A DNA stretch of 44,630 bases, from NCBI GenBank assembly GCA_040902705.1, contig JBBDWT010000035.1, positions 1 to 44,630 of the forward strand. The letters are read 5' to 3'. The notes below the pieces were generated by a model. That model was not told the DNA's origin, did no database searches, and saw only the letters and a list, made by a program, of their open reading frames with translations. Positions within the stretch are counted from its first letter, which is position 1, and every line of letters begins with the position of its first letter. The stretch comes from DATBSK01 sp040902705. GTDB taxonomy: Bacteria; Actinomycetota; Acidimicrobiia; IMCC26256; PALSA-555. The position numbers were made by a program, and so were the translations under genes. Shown here piece after piece: positions 14,075 through 22,050 of this stretch.

Positions 14075-14500
14075 ATGCCCAAGTTCAACCGTCAGGGTCG
14101 GCGGGAGCTGACGAAGGTCCTCGGCCCGGACGATGCCGCCAAGGTCGTCCGCATCCTCGTCTGCCCCGACCACCACGAGGGGCAGCTCCTGCTGGCGCTC
14201 GACTGGAGCGGCGAGGTGTGCGGCGCCGAGTTCCGCTGCCCGTGCGAGCGCTGCGACGACGAGCCGCTGACCGACGGCGCACAGGTCGCCGAGCGGGCCG
14301 TCGAGCTCGGCGGTCTCGAGGTCGTCCTCGTGACCTTCGTCGACGACGACCGGCTCGCACCGTCGACAGCCGACGTGGCGCGCTTCGAGGGCCTGCGCGT
14401 GGAGTGCGACGACCACGGCATCGAGCTGCTCGACCACCTGCTGTTCTCGGGGCACCGCTGGCGGTCGGTGTGCGAGATCAGCGTGGCGGGCGACGCATGA
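14075..14500 (+). CDS. DUF4192-like protein
   Basis: A 141-residue soluble protein. The N-terminal half contains RILVCPDHHEGQLLLALDWSG and a cysteine cluster (CGAEFRCPCERC, four Cys in twelve residues) that could bind a metal. The second half (ERAVELGGLEVVLVTFVDDD and GIELLDHLLFSGHRWRSVC, in part) resembles the end of the first DUF4192 repeat, where a conserved RWRS follows a designable loop. Actinobacterial DUF4192 proteins are usually over 300 residues, so this is a short version or relative. Function unknown. Its last 23 bases overlap the end of the convergent GNAT gene. Confidence 0.6.
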   Translation: MPKFNRQGRRELTKVLGPDDAAKVVRILVCPDHHEGQLLLALDWSGEVCGAEFRCPCERCDDEPLTDGAQVAERAVELGGLEVVLVTFVDDDRLAPSTADVARFEGLRVECDDHGIELLDHLLFSGHRWRSVCEISVAGDA

Positions 14501-15077
14501 ACCAGGTGGTGAGGCCGTGGGTCTCGACCTCTTCTGCGACGTCGAAGCCGTGACGCCGGTAGAACGCGACGTTGTCGGGCTTGTCGGTCTCGAGCCAGGC
14601 GACCTCGCCCTCGGCGTCCATGCGCGCGCACAGCGGGCGGAGGAGCGCGCCACCGATGCCCTGACCCTGGAGGCCGGGCTCGACCGACACCGGTCCGATG
14701 TGCCAGTGCCGCTCGTCGACGTCGTGGGTGGCGAACAGCGCCCAGACGAAGCCGGTGCGCGAGTCGTCGCCGGGCGGGCCGACCTCCGACGGGAGCGTGC
14801 GCCACTCGGGCGGCGCGACGTGCCCGACGCAGGTCCCGGGCGGGGCGGCACCCGCGACGCCGACCACGTGCCGACCGAGGAACGCGCCGAGCTGCGGCGC
14901 CGTCATGCCTTCCATGAAGCCGACGAACACGTCGAGCGCGCTGCCGATGCGCGGCACCGGCTGGTCGCCGGCGGCCCAGCGGAACGTCGGGTTGTCGGAG
15001 AGCGCGCGCCCGGCGACACCGCCCGCAGCCGCGAGCTCCTCGGCGGCGAGATCGCGGATCTCGAGCTCCATCACCAT
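14478..15077 (-). CDS. GNAT family N-acetyltransferase
   Basis: A 199-residue GNAT protein. HIGPVSVEPGLQGQGIGGAL (Q/RxxGxG/A acetyl-CoA loop as GLQGQGIGGAL), LRPLCARMDAEGEVAWLET and NVAFYRRHGFDVAEEVE are standard motifs A and B. Substrate unknown. The start may be the first ATG (15077) or the one two codons on (15071). The region around the start is a near-copy of 15121-15144. The 3' end overlaps the convergent DUF4192-like gene by 23 bases. Confidence 0.85.
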   Translation of the reverse strand: MVMELEIRDLAAEELAAAGGVAGRALSDNPTFRWAAGDQPVPRIGSALDVFVGFMEGMTAPQLGAFLGRHVVGVAGAAPPGTCVGHVAPPEWRTLPSEVGPPGDDSRTGFVWALFATHDVDERHWHIGPVSVEPGLQGQGIGGALLRPLCARMDAEGEVAWLETDKPDNVAFYRRHGFDVAEEVETHGLTTWFMRRPPR

Positions 15078-15144
15078 GGCTCGCTCACTGCGGGCCGGGA
15101 TACCCAGCCCGCGGCCGTTCGCTCCATCACCCTGGCTCGCTCAC
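15065..15144. repeat. 24-bp imperfect direct repeat between GNAT start and etfA end
   Basis: 15065-15088 and 15121-15144 differ at one position. A third partial copy of GGCTCGCTCA is at 15148-15157. The first copy includes the start codons of the GNAT gene. Confidence 0.6.
15090..15112 (-). terminator. Hairpin downstream of etfA
   Basis: A 10-bp stem (15090-15099 with 15103-15112) closes a three-base loop. Its single mismatch on the plus strand becomes a G-U pair in minus-strand RNA. That fits termination of etfBA transcripts. Confidence 0.5.
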
Positions 15145-15164
15145 CACGGCTCGCTCAGCCGTGG
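15144..15164 (-). terminator. Hairpin overlapping the etfA stop
   Basis: CCACGGCT pairs with AGCCGTGG around CGCTC. It covers the last codons of etfA. Confidence 0.4.
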
Positions 15165-16123
15165 GCCTTCAGCGCCTCGATGAGCTTCGGCACGACCTTG
15201 TGCACGTCACCGACGACGCCGAGGTCCGCGACCGAGAAGATCGGTGCCTCGCCATCCTTGTTGATCGCGATGATGTTGTCGGAGCCCTTCATGCCGACCA
15301 GGTGCTGCGTCGCACCGGAGATGCCGAGCGCGAGGTACACCTTCGGCTTCACGGTCTTGCCGGTCTGGCCGACCTGCTTCGCGTACGGCACCCAACCCGC
15401 GTCGACGATGGCGCGTGACGCACCCGACGCGCCCTTGAGCAGCTTCGCGAGCTCCTCGACGAGCGGCTCGTAGGCCTCGGCACTGCCGATCCCCCGACCA
15501 CCCGACACGACGACCGGCGCCTCCTCGAGCTTGGGCCCCTCGCGCTCCTCGACGTGGCGCTCGAGCACCTTGGCCTCCGCGGCCCGGCCGGCGTCGACGC
15601 CGTCGAGCTTCGCGACCTCGGCCGCACCGCCGCCGCTCGCCTCCGCCGCGAACGACTTCGGCCGGATCGCCGCGAGGAACGGCTTCTCGCCCTCGAACTC
15701 GGTGTCGACGAGCGTGTTGCCGCCGAAGATGGCGTTCTCCACGATCACCTTGTCGCCGTCGACCCGCAGCCCGACGCCGTTGGTGACGACCGGCCGGTCG
15801 AGCTTCACCGACAAGCGACCCAGAGCGTCACGACCGTCATAGGTCTGCGCGAACAGCACGAGATCGGGCGACTCCGTCTCGATCAGCTTCGCGAGCGCGG
15901 CGGCACCGACGACGCCGTTGAGCACCTCGCCGTTGTCGACGGCGTGCACCTTCGTCGCGCCGTGCTCACCGAGCGCGCCCGCGAGCGCGTCGGCGTTGGC
16001 ACCGACGAACACGCACTCCACCGCGTCGCCCAGCTCGCGCGCCTTGGTGAGGAGCTCGAGCGTGCTCGTGGCCGGCTTGTCACCGTCGGCCTCGGCGTAG
16101 ACCCAGATCTTCGCGATTCCCAT
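15155..16123 (-). CDS. etfA: Electron transfer flavoprotein alpha subunit
   Basis: The FAD-carrying subunit of ETF, which takes electrons from acyl-CoA dehydrogenases and passes them to the quinone pool through ETF:quinone oxidoreductase. The 322 residues are standard length. The N-terminal domain begins IAKIWVYAEADGDKPATSTLELL. The C-terminal FAD domain has VVVSGGRGIGS, GASRAIVDAGWVPYAKQVGQTG and YLALGISGATQHLVGMKGS with IIAINKD, the classic EtfA signature. It follows etfB after 26 bases, so one operon. The two acyl-CoA dehydrogenases of this window are plausible electron donors. Confidence 0.96.
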   Translation of the reverse strand: MGIAKIWVYAEADGDKPATSTLELLTKARELGDAVECVFVGANADALAGALGEHGATKVHAVDNGEVLNGVVGAAALAKLIETESPDLVLFAQTYDGRDALGRLSVKLDRPVVTNGVGLRVDGDKVIVENAIFGGNTLVDTEFEGEKPFLAAIRPKSFAAEASGGGAAEVAKLDGVDAGRAAEAKVLERHVEEREGPKLEEAPVVVSGGRGIGSAEAYEPLVEELAKLLKGASGASRAIVDAGWVPYAKQVGQTGKTVKPKVYLALGISGATQHLVGMKGSDNIIAINKDGEAPIFSVADLGVVGDVHKVVPKLIEALKAHG

Positions 16124-16149
16124 CTCTCTCGTCCCGTCCCTGTGATCTC

Positions 16150-16932
16150 TCAGATGACCTTGAGCTGCTCGAGGAAGGCGACGATCTTCTCGTGCGCGTC
16201 GCCCTCGTCCTCGATCTTCTCGCCCGCCTCGCGCGCAGGCGCGGCCTTCACCTCGACGATCTTCTGCCGAGCGCCGGCCCACCCGACCTGGTCGGCGGAC
16301 AGCCCGAGGTCGGTGACCTTCACCTCGTCGACCGGCTTGTTCTTCGCCGCCATGATCCCCTTGAACGACGGGTACCGCGGCTCGACGACACCGGCGGTCA
16401 CGCTCACCACCGCAGGAAGCGACGCCTCGACCACGTCGTAGCCCGCTTCGGTCTGCCGCTGGATCTTCGCCTTGCCGTCCGCGATGTCGATGTGCTTCGC
16501 GAACGTGAGTGACGGCCAGTCGAGCAGCTCGGCGATCTGCTCGGGGACCGTGCCCGTGTAGCCGTCGGTCGACTCGGTCGCCGTGAGCACGAGGTCGACC
16601 TCACCGGCCCGCTCGACCGCCTTGGCGAGCACCTTCGCGGTGCTCAGCCCGTCGCTGCCCTTCAGCGCGTCGTCGGAGACGAGGATCGCCTTCGCGGCCC
16701 CCATCGCGAGCGCCGTGCGCAGGCCCGACACCTCGCTGTTCGGTGCCATCGAGACGAGGGTCACCTCGCCGCCACCCGCCTTGTCGACGAGCTGGAGCGC
16801 CATCTCGACGCCGTAGCTGTCGGACTCGTCGAGGATGAGCTTGCCCTCGCGCTTGAGGGTGTTGGTCGAAGGATCGAGCTCACCCGGCGTGGCCGGGTCG
16901 GGGATCTGCTTCACGCAGACGACGATGTTCAT
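16150..16932 (-). CDS. etfB: Electron transfer flavoprotein beta subunit
   Basis: The 260-residue AMP-binding partner of EtfA. The N-terminus MNIVVCVKQIPDPATPGELD is the usual EtfB opening, followed by GVEMALQLVDKAGGGEVTLVSM, GLRTALAMGAAKAILVSDD and LVLTATESTDGYTGTVPEQIAELLDWPSLTFA (in part). The EPRYPSFKGIMAAKNKPV block is the recognition loop that docks on acyl-CoA dehydrogenases in related ETFs. The ATG at 16932 has a CTGGAG ribosome site. It is the first gene of the etfBA operon, divergent from the flavoprotein at 17128. Confidence 0.96.
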   Translation of the reverse strand: MNIVVCVKQIPDPATPGELDPSTNTLKREGKLILDESDSYGVEMALQLVDKAGGGEVTLVSMAPNSEVSGLRTALAMGAAKAILVSDDALKGSDGLSTAKVLAKAVERAGEVDLVLTATESTDGYTGTVPEQIAELLDWPSLTFAKHIDIADGKAKIQRQTEAGYDVVEASLPAVVSVTAGVVEPRYPSFKGIMAAKNKPVDEVKVTDLGLSADQVGWAGARQKIVEVKAAPAREAGEKIEDEGDAHEKIVAFLEQLKVI

Positions 16933-17115
16933 GCTGCTCCAGGCGTCGTGGTCGCTCGGGCGCGCCGTCGGCATCGGACGCGCCTCGATACGGCGCAGAT
17001 TCTTGCCGGTAGGGGCCCGCGCCGTCGAAACCAGGCGGGGGTCCCCACCGCCGGGGCCCCGACGTGGCGTCGTTGCGGGGGCGGGCCGGGGTCGGCCGAC
17101 GCCGGTCCTCGGGCC

Positions 17116-17121
17116 TACCGT
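17116..17121 (+). promoter_or_regulatory. -10 element TACCGT, leaderless promoter
   Basis: TACCGT lies six bases before the ATG at 17128. Confidence 0.5.
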
Positions 17122-17127
17122 CGCGAC

Positions 17128-18318
17128 ATGCACGTCGACGCCCTCGTGGTCGGAGCCGGACCCGCCGGGATCGCGGCGGCGCTGACCGCGCACACCCACG
17201 GCCTGCGCACGGTCGTCGTCGACAAGGCGACCTTCCCGCGCGACAAGACCTGCGGCGACGGCCTCACGGCCCAGGCGCTCCGCCTGCTCGAGCGGTTGGG
17301 CGTCGCCGTGCCGACCGTCGGGGACGCGATGACGATCGACGAGACGATCCTCGTCTCCCCCACCGGTCGGCGCGTGCACCTGCCGATGCCGAGCGCCGGC
17401 ATCTACTCCATGGTCGTCCCGCGCCGGGACCTCGACGCCGCGCTCGTCGAGCACGCACGCCGGGCCGGCATCGAGGTCCGAGAAGGCGCCGCGCTCACGG
17501 GGCTCGACACCGACGCCGATGGCGTCCGGGCCCGGATCGGCGACGACGAGATCGTGGCACGACAGGTCGTCGCGGCGGACGGTCACTGGTCCGCCGTGCG
17601 GCGCCTCGCCGCGCCGGGCATGCAGACCGACCTCGGCACGTGGCACGCGTTCCGCCAGTACTTCACCGGCGTCGACGATCCCCGTCAGTGGGTCCTCTTC
17701 GAGGAAGACCTGCTCCCCGGGTACGCGTGGGTCTTCCCGCTCCCCGACGGCCGGGCGAACGTCGGCTTCGGCGTCCTGCGGGGACCCGGGATCACGGGCA
17801 AGCACCTCAAGGCGCTCTGGCCCGATCTCCTGGCGCGGCCGGCAGTGCGCTCGGTGCTCGGCCCGCGCGCCGAGCCCGAGGACACGCACCGCGCCTGGCC
17901 GATCCCGGCGGCGTTCGACGCGACCCGGCTCACCACCGACCGCGTCCTCTTCACCGGCGACGCCGCCGGGGTGGTCGACCCGATGACCGGTGAAGGGATC
18001 GCGCAGGCGTTGGAGACGGGCGTCCTCGCGGGCGAGGCGATCGCACGGGGGGGCGGCGCGGCGCGGGTCGCGCGTCGGTACCGCCGGTCGGTCGAGACGA
18101 CGCTCGGGCGCGACCTCCGCTTCGCGGAGCTGCTGCAGCGGGTCCTCCGGCGCCCGCTCGGCGCGCGCGCCGCGATCCGCGCCGCCGACCTCACCCCGTG
18201 GACCCGGCGCAACTTCGCCCGGTGGATGTTCGAGGACTATCCGCGCGCGTTGCTGCTCACGCCCGAGCGCTGGCACCGCGGCATGTTCACCGGGCGCGGC
18301 GCGTACGCCGACCGCTGA
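17128..18318 (+). CDS. Geranylgeranyl reductase family FAD-dependent oxidoreductase
   Basis: A 396-residue flavoprotein of the geranylgeranyl reductase/MenJ group. The N-terminal DALVVGAGPAGIAAAL is the FAD dinucleotide fold. FPRDKTCGDGLTAQALRLLE is the family-specific CGDGL segment near the flavin. VVAADGHWSAVRR and LFTGDAAGVVDPMTGEGIAQALETG bind the rest of FAD, and the C-terminal RRPLGARAAIRAADLTPWTR region is variable. Relatives saturate isoprenoid chains of menaquinone, archaeal lipids or chlorophyll. In actinobacteria menaquinone saturation is the best-known role and is a reasonable guess here. The -10 hexamer six bases upstream fixes the start. Confidence 0.87.
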   Translation: MHVDALVVGAGPAGIAAALTAHTHGLRTVVVDKATFPRDKTCGDGLTAQALRLLERLGVAVPTVGDAMTIDETILVSPTGRRVHLPMPSAGIYSMVVPRRDLDAALVEHARRAGIEVREGAALTGLDTDADGVRARIGDDEIVARQVVAADGHWSAVRRLAAPGMQTDLGTWHAFRQYFTGVDDPRQWVLFEEDLLPGYAWVFPLPDGRANVGFGVLRGPGITGKHLKALWPDLLARPAVRSVLGPRAEPEDTHRAWPIPAAFDATRLTTDRVLFTGDAAGVVDPMTGEGIAQALETGVLAGEAIARGGGAARVARRYRRSVETTLGRDLRFAELLQRVLRRPLGARAAIRAADLTPWTRRNFARWMFEDYPRALLLTPERWHRGMFTGRGAYADR

Positions 18319-18355
18319 GCACGGAGATCCCGGACTCGGAGGCTGCGCGCCGGCC

Positions 18356-19174
18356 TCAGCCCAGGTCGATGTCGGCGGCCGAGAGGTCGGGGACGGGCAT
18401 GCGGGCCGTCACGCCGCCGTCGACCGGGATCACCGCGCCCGTGATGAACGCCGCCTCCTCGGAGGCGAGGAACAGCGCCGCGTTGGCGATGTCGTCGGGG
18501 ACGCCCAGTCGGGTGAGGTGCATCGCCCTCGTCGCGCCTCCGATCACCGGGTCCTCCATCAGCGTGAAGGCCCCTTCGCTCGTGAGGACCATCCCCGACG
18601 CGATGCAGTTCGACCGGATGTTGTCCGCGGCGTACTCGACCGCCATCGACCGCGTCAGCGTGTTCAGCGCTCCCTTTGCCGCGGTGTAGGTGTCGAGGCC
18701 CGGGGTCCCCAGGATCGATGCGGCCGACGAGATGTTGACGATCGCCCCGCCGCCCGCCTCGGCGATGCGCGGGATCGAGTACTTGCACGCCCAGACGACG
18801 GCCTTGAGCGCCACGAGCATGATCGAGTCCCACGCGTCGTTCTCGAGCTCGGTGACGCGCCGGTCCGAGCGACCCGGGCCCATGAGCTCGGTCGGCGCGG
18901 CGTTGTTCACCAACGTGGTGAGCTTGCCGTAGCGATCGACCGCGGCATCGACCATCGCGATGACGTCGCCCTCGTCGGCGAGGTCGGTGCGCACGAACGT
19001 CGCCTCGCCGCCGGCGTCACGGATCTCCTGCTCGACCTGGTGACCGTCGTCGTCGGTGCGACCCGTCACGACGACCCGCGCGCCCTCTTGCGCGAAGCGC
19101 GCCGCGGTCGCGCGACCGATGCCCCGGGTCGACCCGGTGACGATCGCGACCGCACCGTCGAGGCGACCGCTCAC
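18356..19174 (-). CDS. Short-chain dehydrogenase/reductase
   Basis: A 272-residue classical SDR using NAD(P). TGSTRGIG (13-20) binds the cofactor, NNAAPTEL follows, and the catalytic residues are Ser150 (VNISSAAS), Tyr163 and Lys167 (YTAAKGALNTLTRS). The end VPDDIANAALFLASEEAAFITGAVIPVDGG is typical. The specific alcohol or ketone is not predictable. The GTG start at 19174 overlaps the TGA stop of the zinc alcohol dehydrogenase gene as GTGA, so the two are translationally coupled and may act on the same substrate. Confidence 0.9.
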   Translation of the reverse strand: MSGRLDGAVAIVTGSTRGIGRATAARFAQEGARVVVTGRTDDDGHQVEQEIRDAGGEATFVRTDLADEGDVIAMVDAAVDRYGKLTTLVNNAAPTELMGPGRSDRRVTELENDAWDSIMLVALKAVVWACKYSIPRIAEAGGGAIVNISSAASILGTPGLDTYTAAKGALNTLTRSMAVEYAADNIRSNCIASGMVLTSEGAFTLMEDPVIGGATRAMHLTRLGVPDDIANAALFLASEEAAFITGAVIPVDGGVTARMPVPDLSAADIDLG

Positions 19175-20226
19175 CGCGCCACCGCCTCGATCGAGGTGGG
19201 ACCACCCGGCTCGACGAGGACCTTCACGTGCTCGTCGGCGCGCCGCAGCACCGCGAACGCGTCGGCGACACCGTCGAGGCCCACGGTCCCTGAGACGAGC
19301 GGCGTCACGTCGACCTCCCCTTCGGCGATGCTGCGCAGCGTGTCGGCGAACTCCTGCTCGGTGTACGCGTAGACGAAGCGGAGGTCGAGCTCCTTCACGA
19401 TCGCGATGAGCGGGCGGATCGTGTCGGGCTGCATGCAGACACCCGCGACGACGATCCGCGTCCCGACCGGCACGTCGAAGATCGCCTGGTCGAGCATCCC
19501 CGGGACCCCGACCGCCTCGAAGAGCACCATCGGACGGAGCCCGTCGACGCGCCGCCACGCGTCGACGACCGCCTCCTCGGTCGGATCGACGACCACGTGC
19601 GCACCGAGCTCGCCGGCGAGCGCCCGCCGCTTCGGCGAGAGGTCGCTCGCGACGATCAGCTCGGCGCCCCCGGCGCGCAGCCACGCGATGATCGCGAGCC
19701 CGATCGGGCCGCAGCCGACGACCACCGCGGCGGCGCCCGGAGCGAGCGTGGCCCGGTGCATCGCGTGGAGCGCGACCGCCATCGGCTCGGTGAGCGCGGC
19801 GCGTCGATGATCGAGGCCGTTGGGCACCCGCAGGCAGAGCCCGCCGGTGAGGAGCATCCGCTCGGCGAAGCCACCGACCGAGTCGTTGTCGAAGCCGAGC
19901 GGCACCAGGTTCGTGCCCCGCACCAGGTAGGGAACGGAGACCACGAGATCGCCCGGCGCGACGGGTGCCTCCGTGGCGGGCCCGAGATCGAGGACCTCGG
20001 CGCACCACTCGTGCCCCAGGACGTAGTCGGCGCCCGGGTCGAAGCTCACCTCCGAACCGATCGCCGCGGCGACGTCGACGAGGTGCTCGGCGTGGTCGAG
20101 CGTGTGCAGGTCGGACCCGCAGATGCCGCAGGCACGGACCGCCACGAGCACGTCGCCGGGCGTCGGGACCGGGTCGGGCACGTCGTCCACCACGAGGTGG
20201 CGCTTCCTGGCGACGACTGCCCGCAT
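19171..20226 (-). CDS. Zinc-binding alcohol dehydrogenase family protein (MDR), no structural zinc site
   Basis: A 351-residue medium-chain dehydrogenase. Catalytic zinc ligands are Cys36 (CGICGSDLH) and His72/Glu73 (GHEWCAEV). The Rossmann motif is VVVGCGPIGLAIIAWLRAGG, and TEPMAVALHAMHR is the usual zinc-family loop. The four-cysteine structural zinc lobe expected after GDLVVSVPYLV is missing; that stretch is short and has no Cys. The protein resembles butanediol or threonine dehydrogenase relatives, but the substrate is unknown. Start is supported by TACATT seven bases upstream. The gene overlaps the following SDR by four bases. Confidence 0.88.
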   Translation of the reverse strand: MRAVVARKRHLVVDDVPDPVPTPGDVLVAVRACGICGSDLHTLDHAEHLVDVAAAIGSEVSFDPGADYVLGHEWCAEVLDLGPATEAPVAPGDLVVSVPYLVRGTNLVPLGFDNDSVGGFAERMLLTGGLCLRVPNGLDHRRAALTEPMAVALHAMHRATLAPGAAAVVVGCGPIGLAIIAWLRAGGAELIVASDLSPKRRALAGELGAHVVVDPTEEAVVDAWRRVDGLRPMVLFEAVGVPGMLDQAIFDVPVGTRIVVAGVCMQPDTIRPLIAIVKELDLRFVYAYTEQEFADTLRSIAEGEVDVTPLVSGTVGLDGVADAFAVLRRADEHVKVLVEPGGPTSIEAVAR

Positions 20227-20233
20227 CCCCCGG

Positions 20234-20239
20234 AATGTA
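20234..20239 (-). promoter_or_regulatory. -10 element TACATT, leaderless promoter of the MDR-SDR pair
   Basis: TACATT on the minus strand lies seven bases before the ATG at 20226. Confidence 0.5.
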
Positions 20240-20267
20240 GGCCGAGGAGCGTAGGTCTGCGCGGGCG

Positions 20268-20273
20268 TACGCT
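20268..20273 (+). promoter_or_regulatory. -10 element TACGCT, leaderless promoter of the acyl-CoA dehydrogenase
   Basis: TACGCT lies six bases before the ATG at 20280 and 28 bases from the opposed -10 of the MDR gene. Confidence 0.55.
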
Positions 20274-20279
20274 CACCCC

Positions 20280-21524
20280 ATGGCTGTCGACTTCACGCTC
20301 CCGCCCGACGTCGAAGCGGTGCGCCAGCGCGTCCGCGACTTCATGGACGCCGAGGTCCGCCCCGCCGAGGAGAAGCTCTCCGCCAACGCGGCGCCGGCCG
20401 AGCCCGACCGGCGTGACGTCGTCGGCATGATCATCGCCCTGCGGGAGAAGGCGAAGGACTGGGGAGTGTGGCTGCCCCACATGCCCGTGGAGTGGGGCGG
20501 GCTCGGGCTCGGGCCGACGGCGATGGCGTTCGTGTCGGCCGAGTCGGCGCGCACGACCTTCGGGCCGTTCGTGCTCAACGCGCAGGCACCGGACGAGGGC
20601 AACCAGCACACGCTCCTGCACCACGCGAGCGACGAGCAGAAGGAGAAGTACCTCCGTCCGCTGGTCGAGGGCTTCGCGCGCTCGTGCTTCGCCATGACCG
20701 AGCCCGAGGTCGCGGGCTCCGATCCCACCGGCATCCGCACCACGGCGGTGCTCGACGAGGCCGCCGACGAGTGGGTCGTCAACGGGCACAAGTGGTTCAT
20801 CTCCGGCGCGCGCGGCGCGAAGTTCGCGATCCTCATTGCCAAGACCGACCCCGACGCCGACCCGCCGCAGGCCTCGAACACTGCGTTCATCGTCGACCTC
20901 CCTGCGGAGGGCTGGGAGGTCGTCCGCGACATCGAGACGATGGCCGGCGCGCACAACCACTGCGAGATCCAGATCGTCGATCTCCGCATCCCGAACGCGA
21001 ACGTGCTCGGAGGGCGCGGCAACGGCCACCTGCTCGGCCAGGCGCGCCTCGGCCCGGCTCGCCTCGCGCACTGCATGCGGTGGATCGGGCAGATCGAGAC
21101 CGCGCTGGAGCTGCTGATCGCGCGCGCCGAGGAGCGACAGCTGCACGGTGCTCCGCTCGCCGACAAGCAGGCGATCCAGTGGATGATGGCCGACTCTGCG
21201 ATGGAGCTCTACGCCGCGAAGCTGATGGTGCTGCACGCGGCGTACAAGATCGAGCGCGGCGACCCGTTCCGCCAGGAGGTGAGCTTCGCGAAGCACCACG
21301 TCGCGAACACCCTCTGGCGTGTCGTCGACCGAGCCGTCCAGGTGCACGGTGCCCTCGGCTACTCGTCCGACACGCCCCTCGAACGCATGCTGCGCCACGC
21401 GCGCTCGGCGCGGCTGGTCGACGGCGCCGACGAGGTGCACCAGGCGCTCATCGCCCGGAACGTGCGCGCCGCCTGGGCCGACACCGGCTCGCTCGACGCG
21501 GCGACCGGCGACCTCTCCTTCTAG
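20280..21524 (+). CDS. Acyl-CoA dehydrogenase, ACAD10/11-like
   Basis: A 414-residue FAD enzyme oxidising or otherwise transforming an acyl-CoA, with ETF (etfBA here) as likely electron acceptor. FAMTEPEVAGSDPTGIRTTA and WVVNGHKWFISGARGAKFAI form the middle beta-domain, and VQVHGALGYSSDTPLERMLRHARSARLVDGADEVHQ (in part) is the C-terminal region. The active-site loop reads DGADEVH rather than the YEGT seen in short-chain enzymes, and overall similarity is to the dehydrogenase half of ACAD10/11. In related bacterial pathways such a protein works with an APH-type kinase on 4-hydroxyacyl-CoA. The candidate kinase is at 8862. That link is inference. Confidence 0.9.
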   Translation: MAVDFTLPPDVEAVRQRVRDFMDAEVRPAEEKLSANAAPAEPDRRDVVGMIIALREKAKDWGVWLPHMPVEWGGLGLGPTAMAFVSAESARTTFGPFVLNAQAPDEGNQHTLLHHASDEQKEKYLRPLVEGFARSCFAMTEPEVAGSDPTGIRTTAVLDEAADEWVVNGHKWFISGARGAKFAILIAKTDPDADPPQASNTAFIVDLPAEGWEVVRDIETMAGAHNHCEIQIVDLRIPNANVLGGRGNGHLLGQARLGPARLAHCMRWIGQIETALELLIARAEERQLHGAPLADKQAIQWMMADSAMELYAAKLMVLHAAYKIERGDPFRQEVSFAKHHVANTLWRVVDRAVQVHGALGYSSDTPLERMLRHARSARLVDGADEVHQALIARNVRAAWADTGSLDAATGDLSF

Positions 21525-21531
21525 CCCCGCA

Positions 21532-21969
21532 TCACGAGGACGGGCAGGTCTCGTCGAGGACGGCCACGACCGCGTGCGTCGAGATGTCGACGACGCCGCG
21601 GACGCAGCGCTCCTGGCCCAGCGAGCTGACCGGCGAGTAGAGGGTCGTGCGATCGCGCCGGACTTCGACGGCGGCGATGTCGATGCCCGAGAGCCCCACC
21701 CTCAGCAGCTCGGCCTCCGACGGGAGCAGCTCGGGACCGCTCCCCTGCAGGGCCGCCCGCATGCGCGCCGCCACGTCGTCGGCCTCGCGCTCCACCTCGT
21801 TCGACGACCACGCCTGGATGCCGAAGAACGCCCCGAGCAGGACGGCCGCACCGATGCCGATGACGATCAGCCGGTTGCGGCGCTCGTCCAGCCACGGTGA
21901 TCGCACCCCGAAGACCAGGAGCAGCGCGACGAGCACGACGATCCCGGCAATTGCGCCCAGCACCAGCAC
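21532..21969 (-). CDS. Two-helix membrane protein of unknown function
   Basis: A 145-residue protein with two N-terminal membrane helices (LVLGAIAGIVVLVALLLVFGV and RLIVIGIGAAVLLGAFFGIQAW, in part) joined by a short basic loop (RSPWLDERRN). About 80 extracytoplasmic residues follow, with two cysteines (ERCVRGV and DETCPSS) that could form a disulfide. The GTG start is fixed by TAGCCT six bases upstream. I recognise no family. Convergent with the acyl-CoA dehydrogenase and divergent from the leader/oxygenase unit. Confidence 0.65.
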   Translation of the reverse strand: MLVLGAIAGIVVLVALLLVFGVRSPWLDERRNRLIVIGIGAAVLLGAFFGIQAWSSNEVEREADDVAARMRAALQGSGPELLPSEAELLRVGLSGIDIAAVEVRRDRTTLYSPVSSLGQERCVRGVVDISTHAVVAVLDETCPSS

Positions 21970-21975
21970 GGCCCG

Positions 21976-21981
21976 AGGCTA
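21976..21981 (-). promoter_or_regulatory. -10 element TAGCCT, leaderless promoter
   Basis: TAGCCT on the minus strand lies six bases before the GTG at 21969. Confidence 0.5.
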
Positions 21982-21996
21982 CGCCCGCCCGATCCG

Positions 21997-22002
21997 TAGA
22001 AT
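21997..22002 (+). promoter_or_regulatory. -10 element TAGAAT
   Basis: TAGAAT lies six bases before a GTG at 22009, the first codon of a 13-codon frame leading into the gene at 22047. Only 15 bases separate it from the opposed -10 at 21976-21981. Confidence 0.6.
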
Positions 22003-22008
22003 GAGGGC

Positions 22009-22050
22009 GTGACGCCGAGCTGTCCACGCCCGCAGAGAGCGAGGCCATGA
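22009..22050 (+). CDS. 13-codon leaderless upstream reading frame (leader peptide)
   Basis: GTG at 22009, six bases after TAGAAT, opens a frame encoding MTPSCPRPQRARP and ending in TGA at 22048-22050. The stop overlaps the ATG of the next gene as ATGA in another frame. The peptide has four Pro, four Arg and one Cys. It is most likely a coupling or attenuation leader rather than a functional protein. It is visible only from promoter position and overlap. Confidence 0.5.
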   Translation: MTPSCPRPQRARP

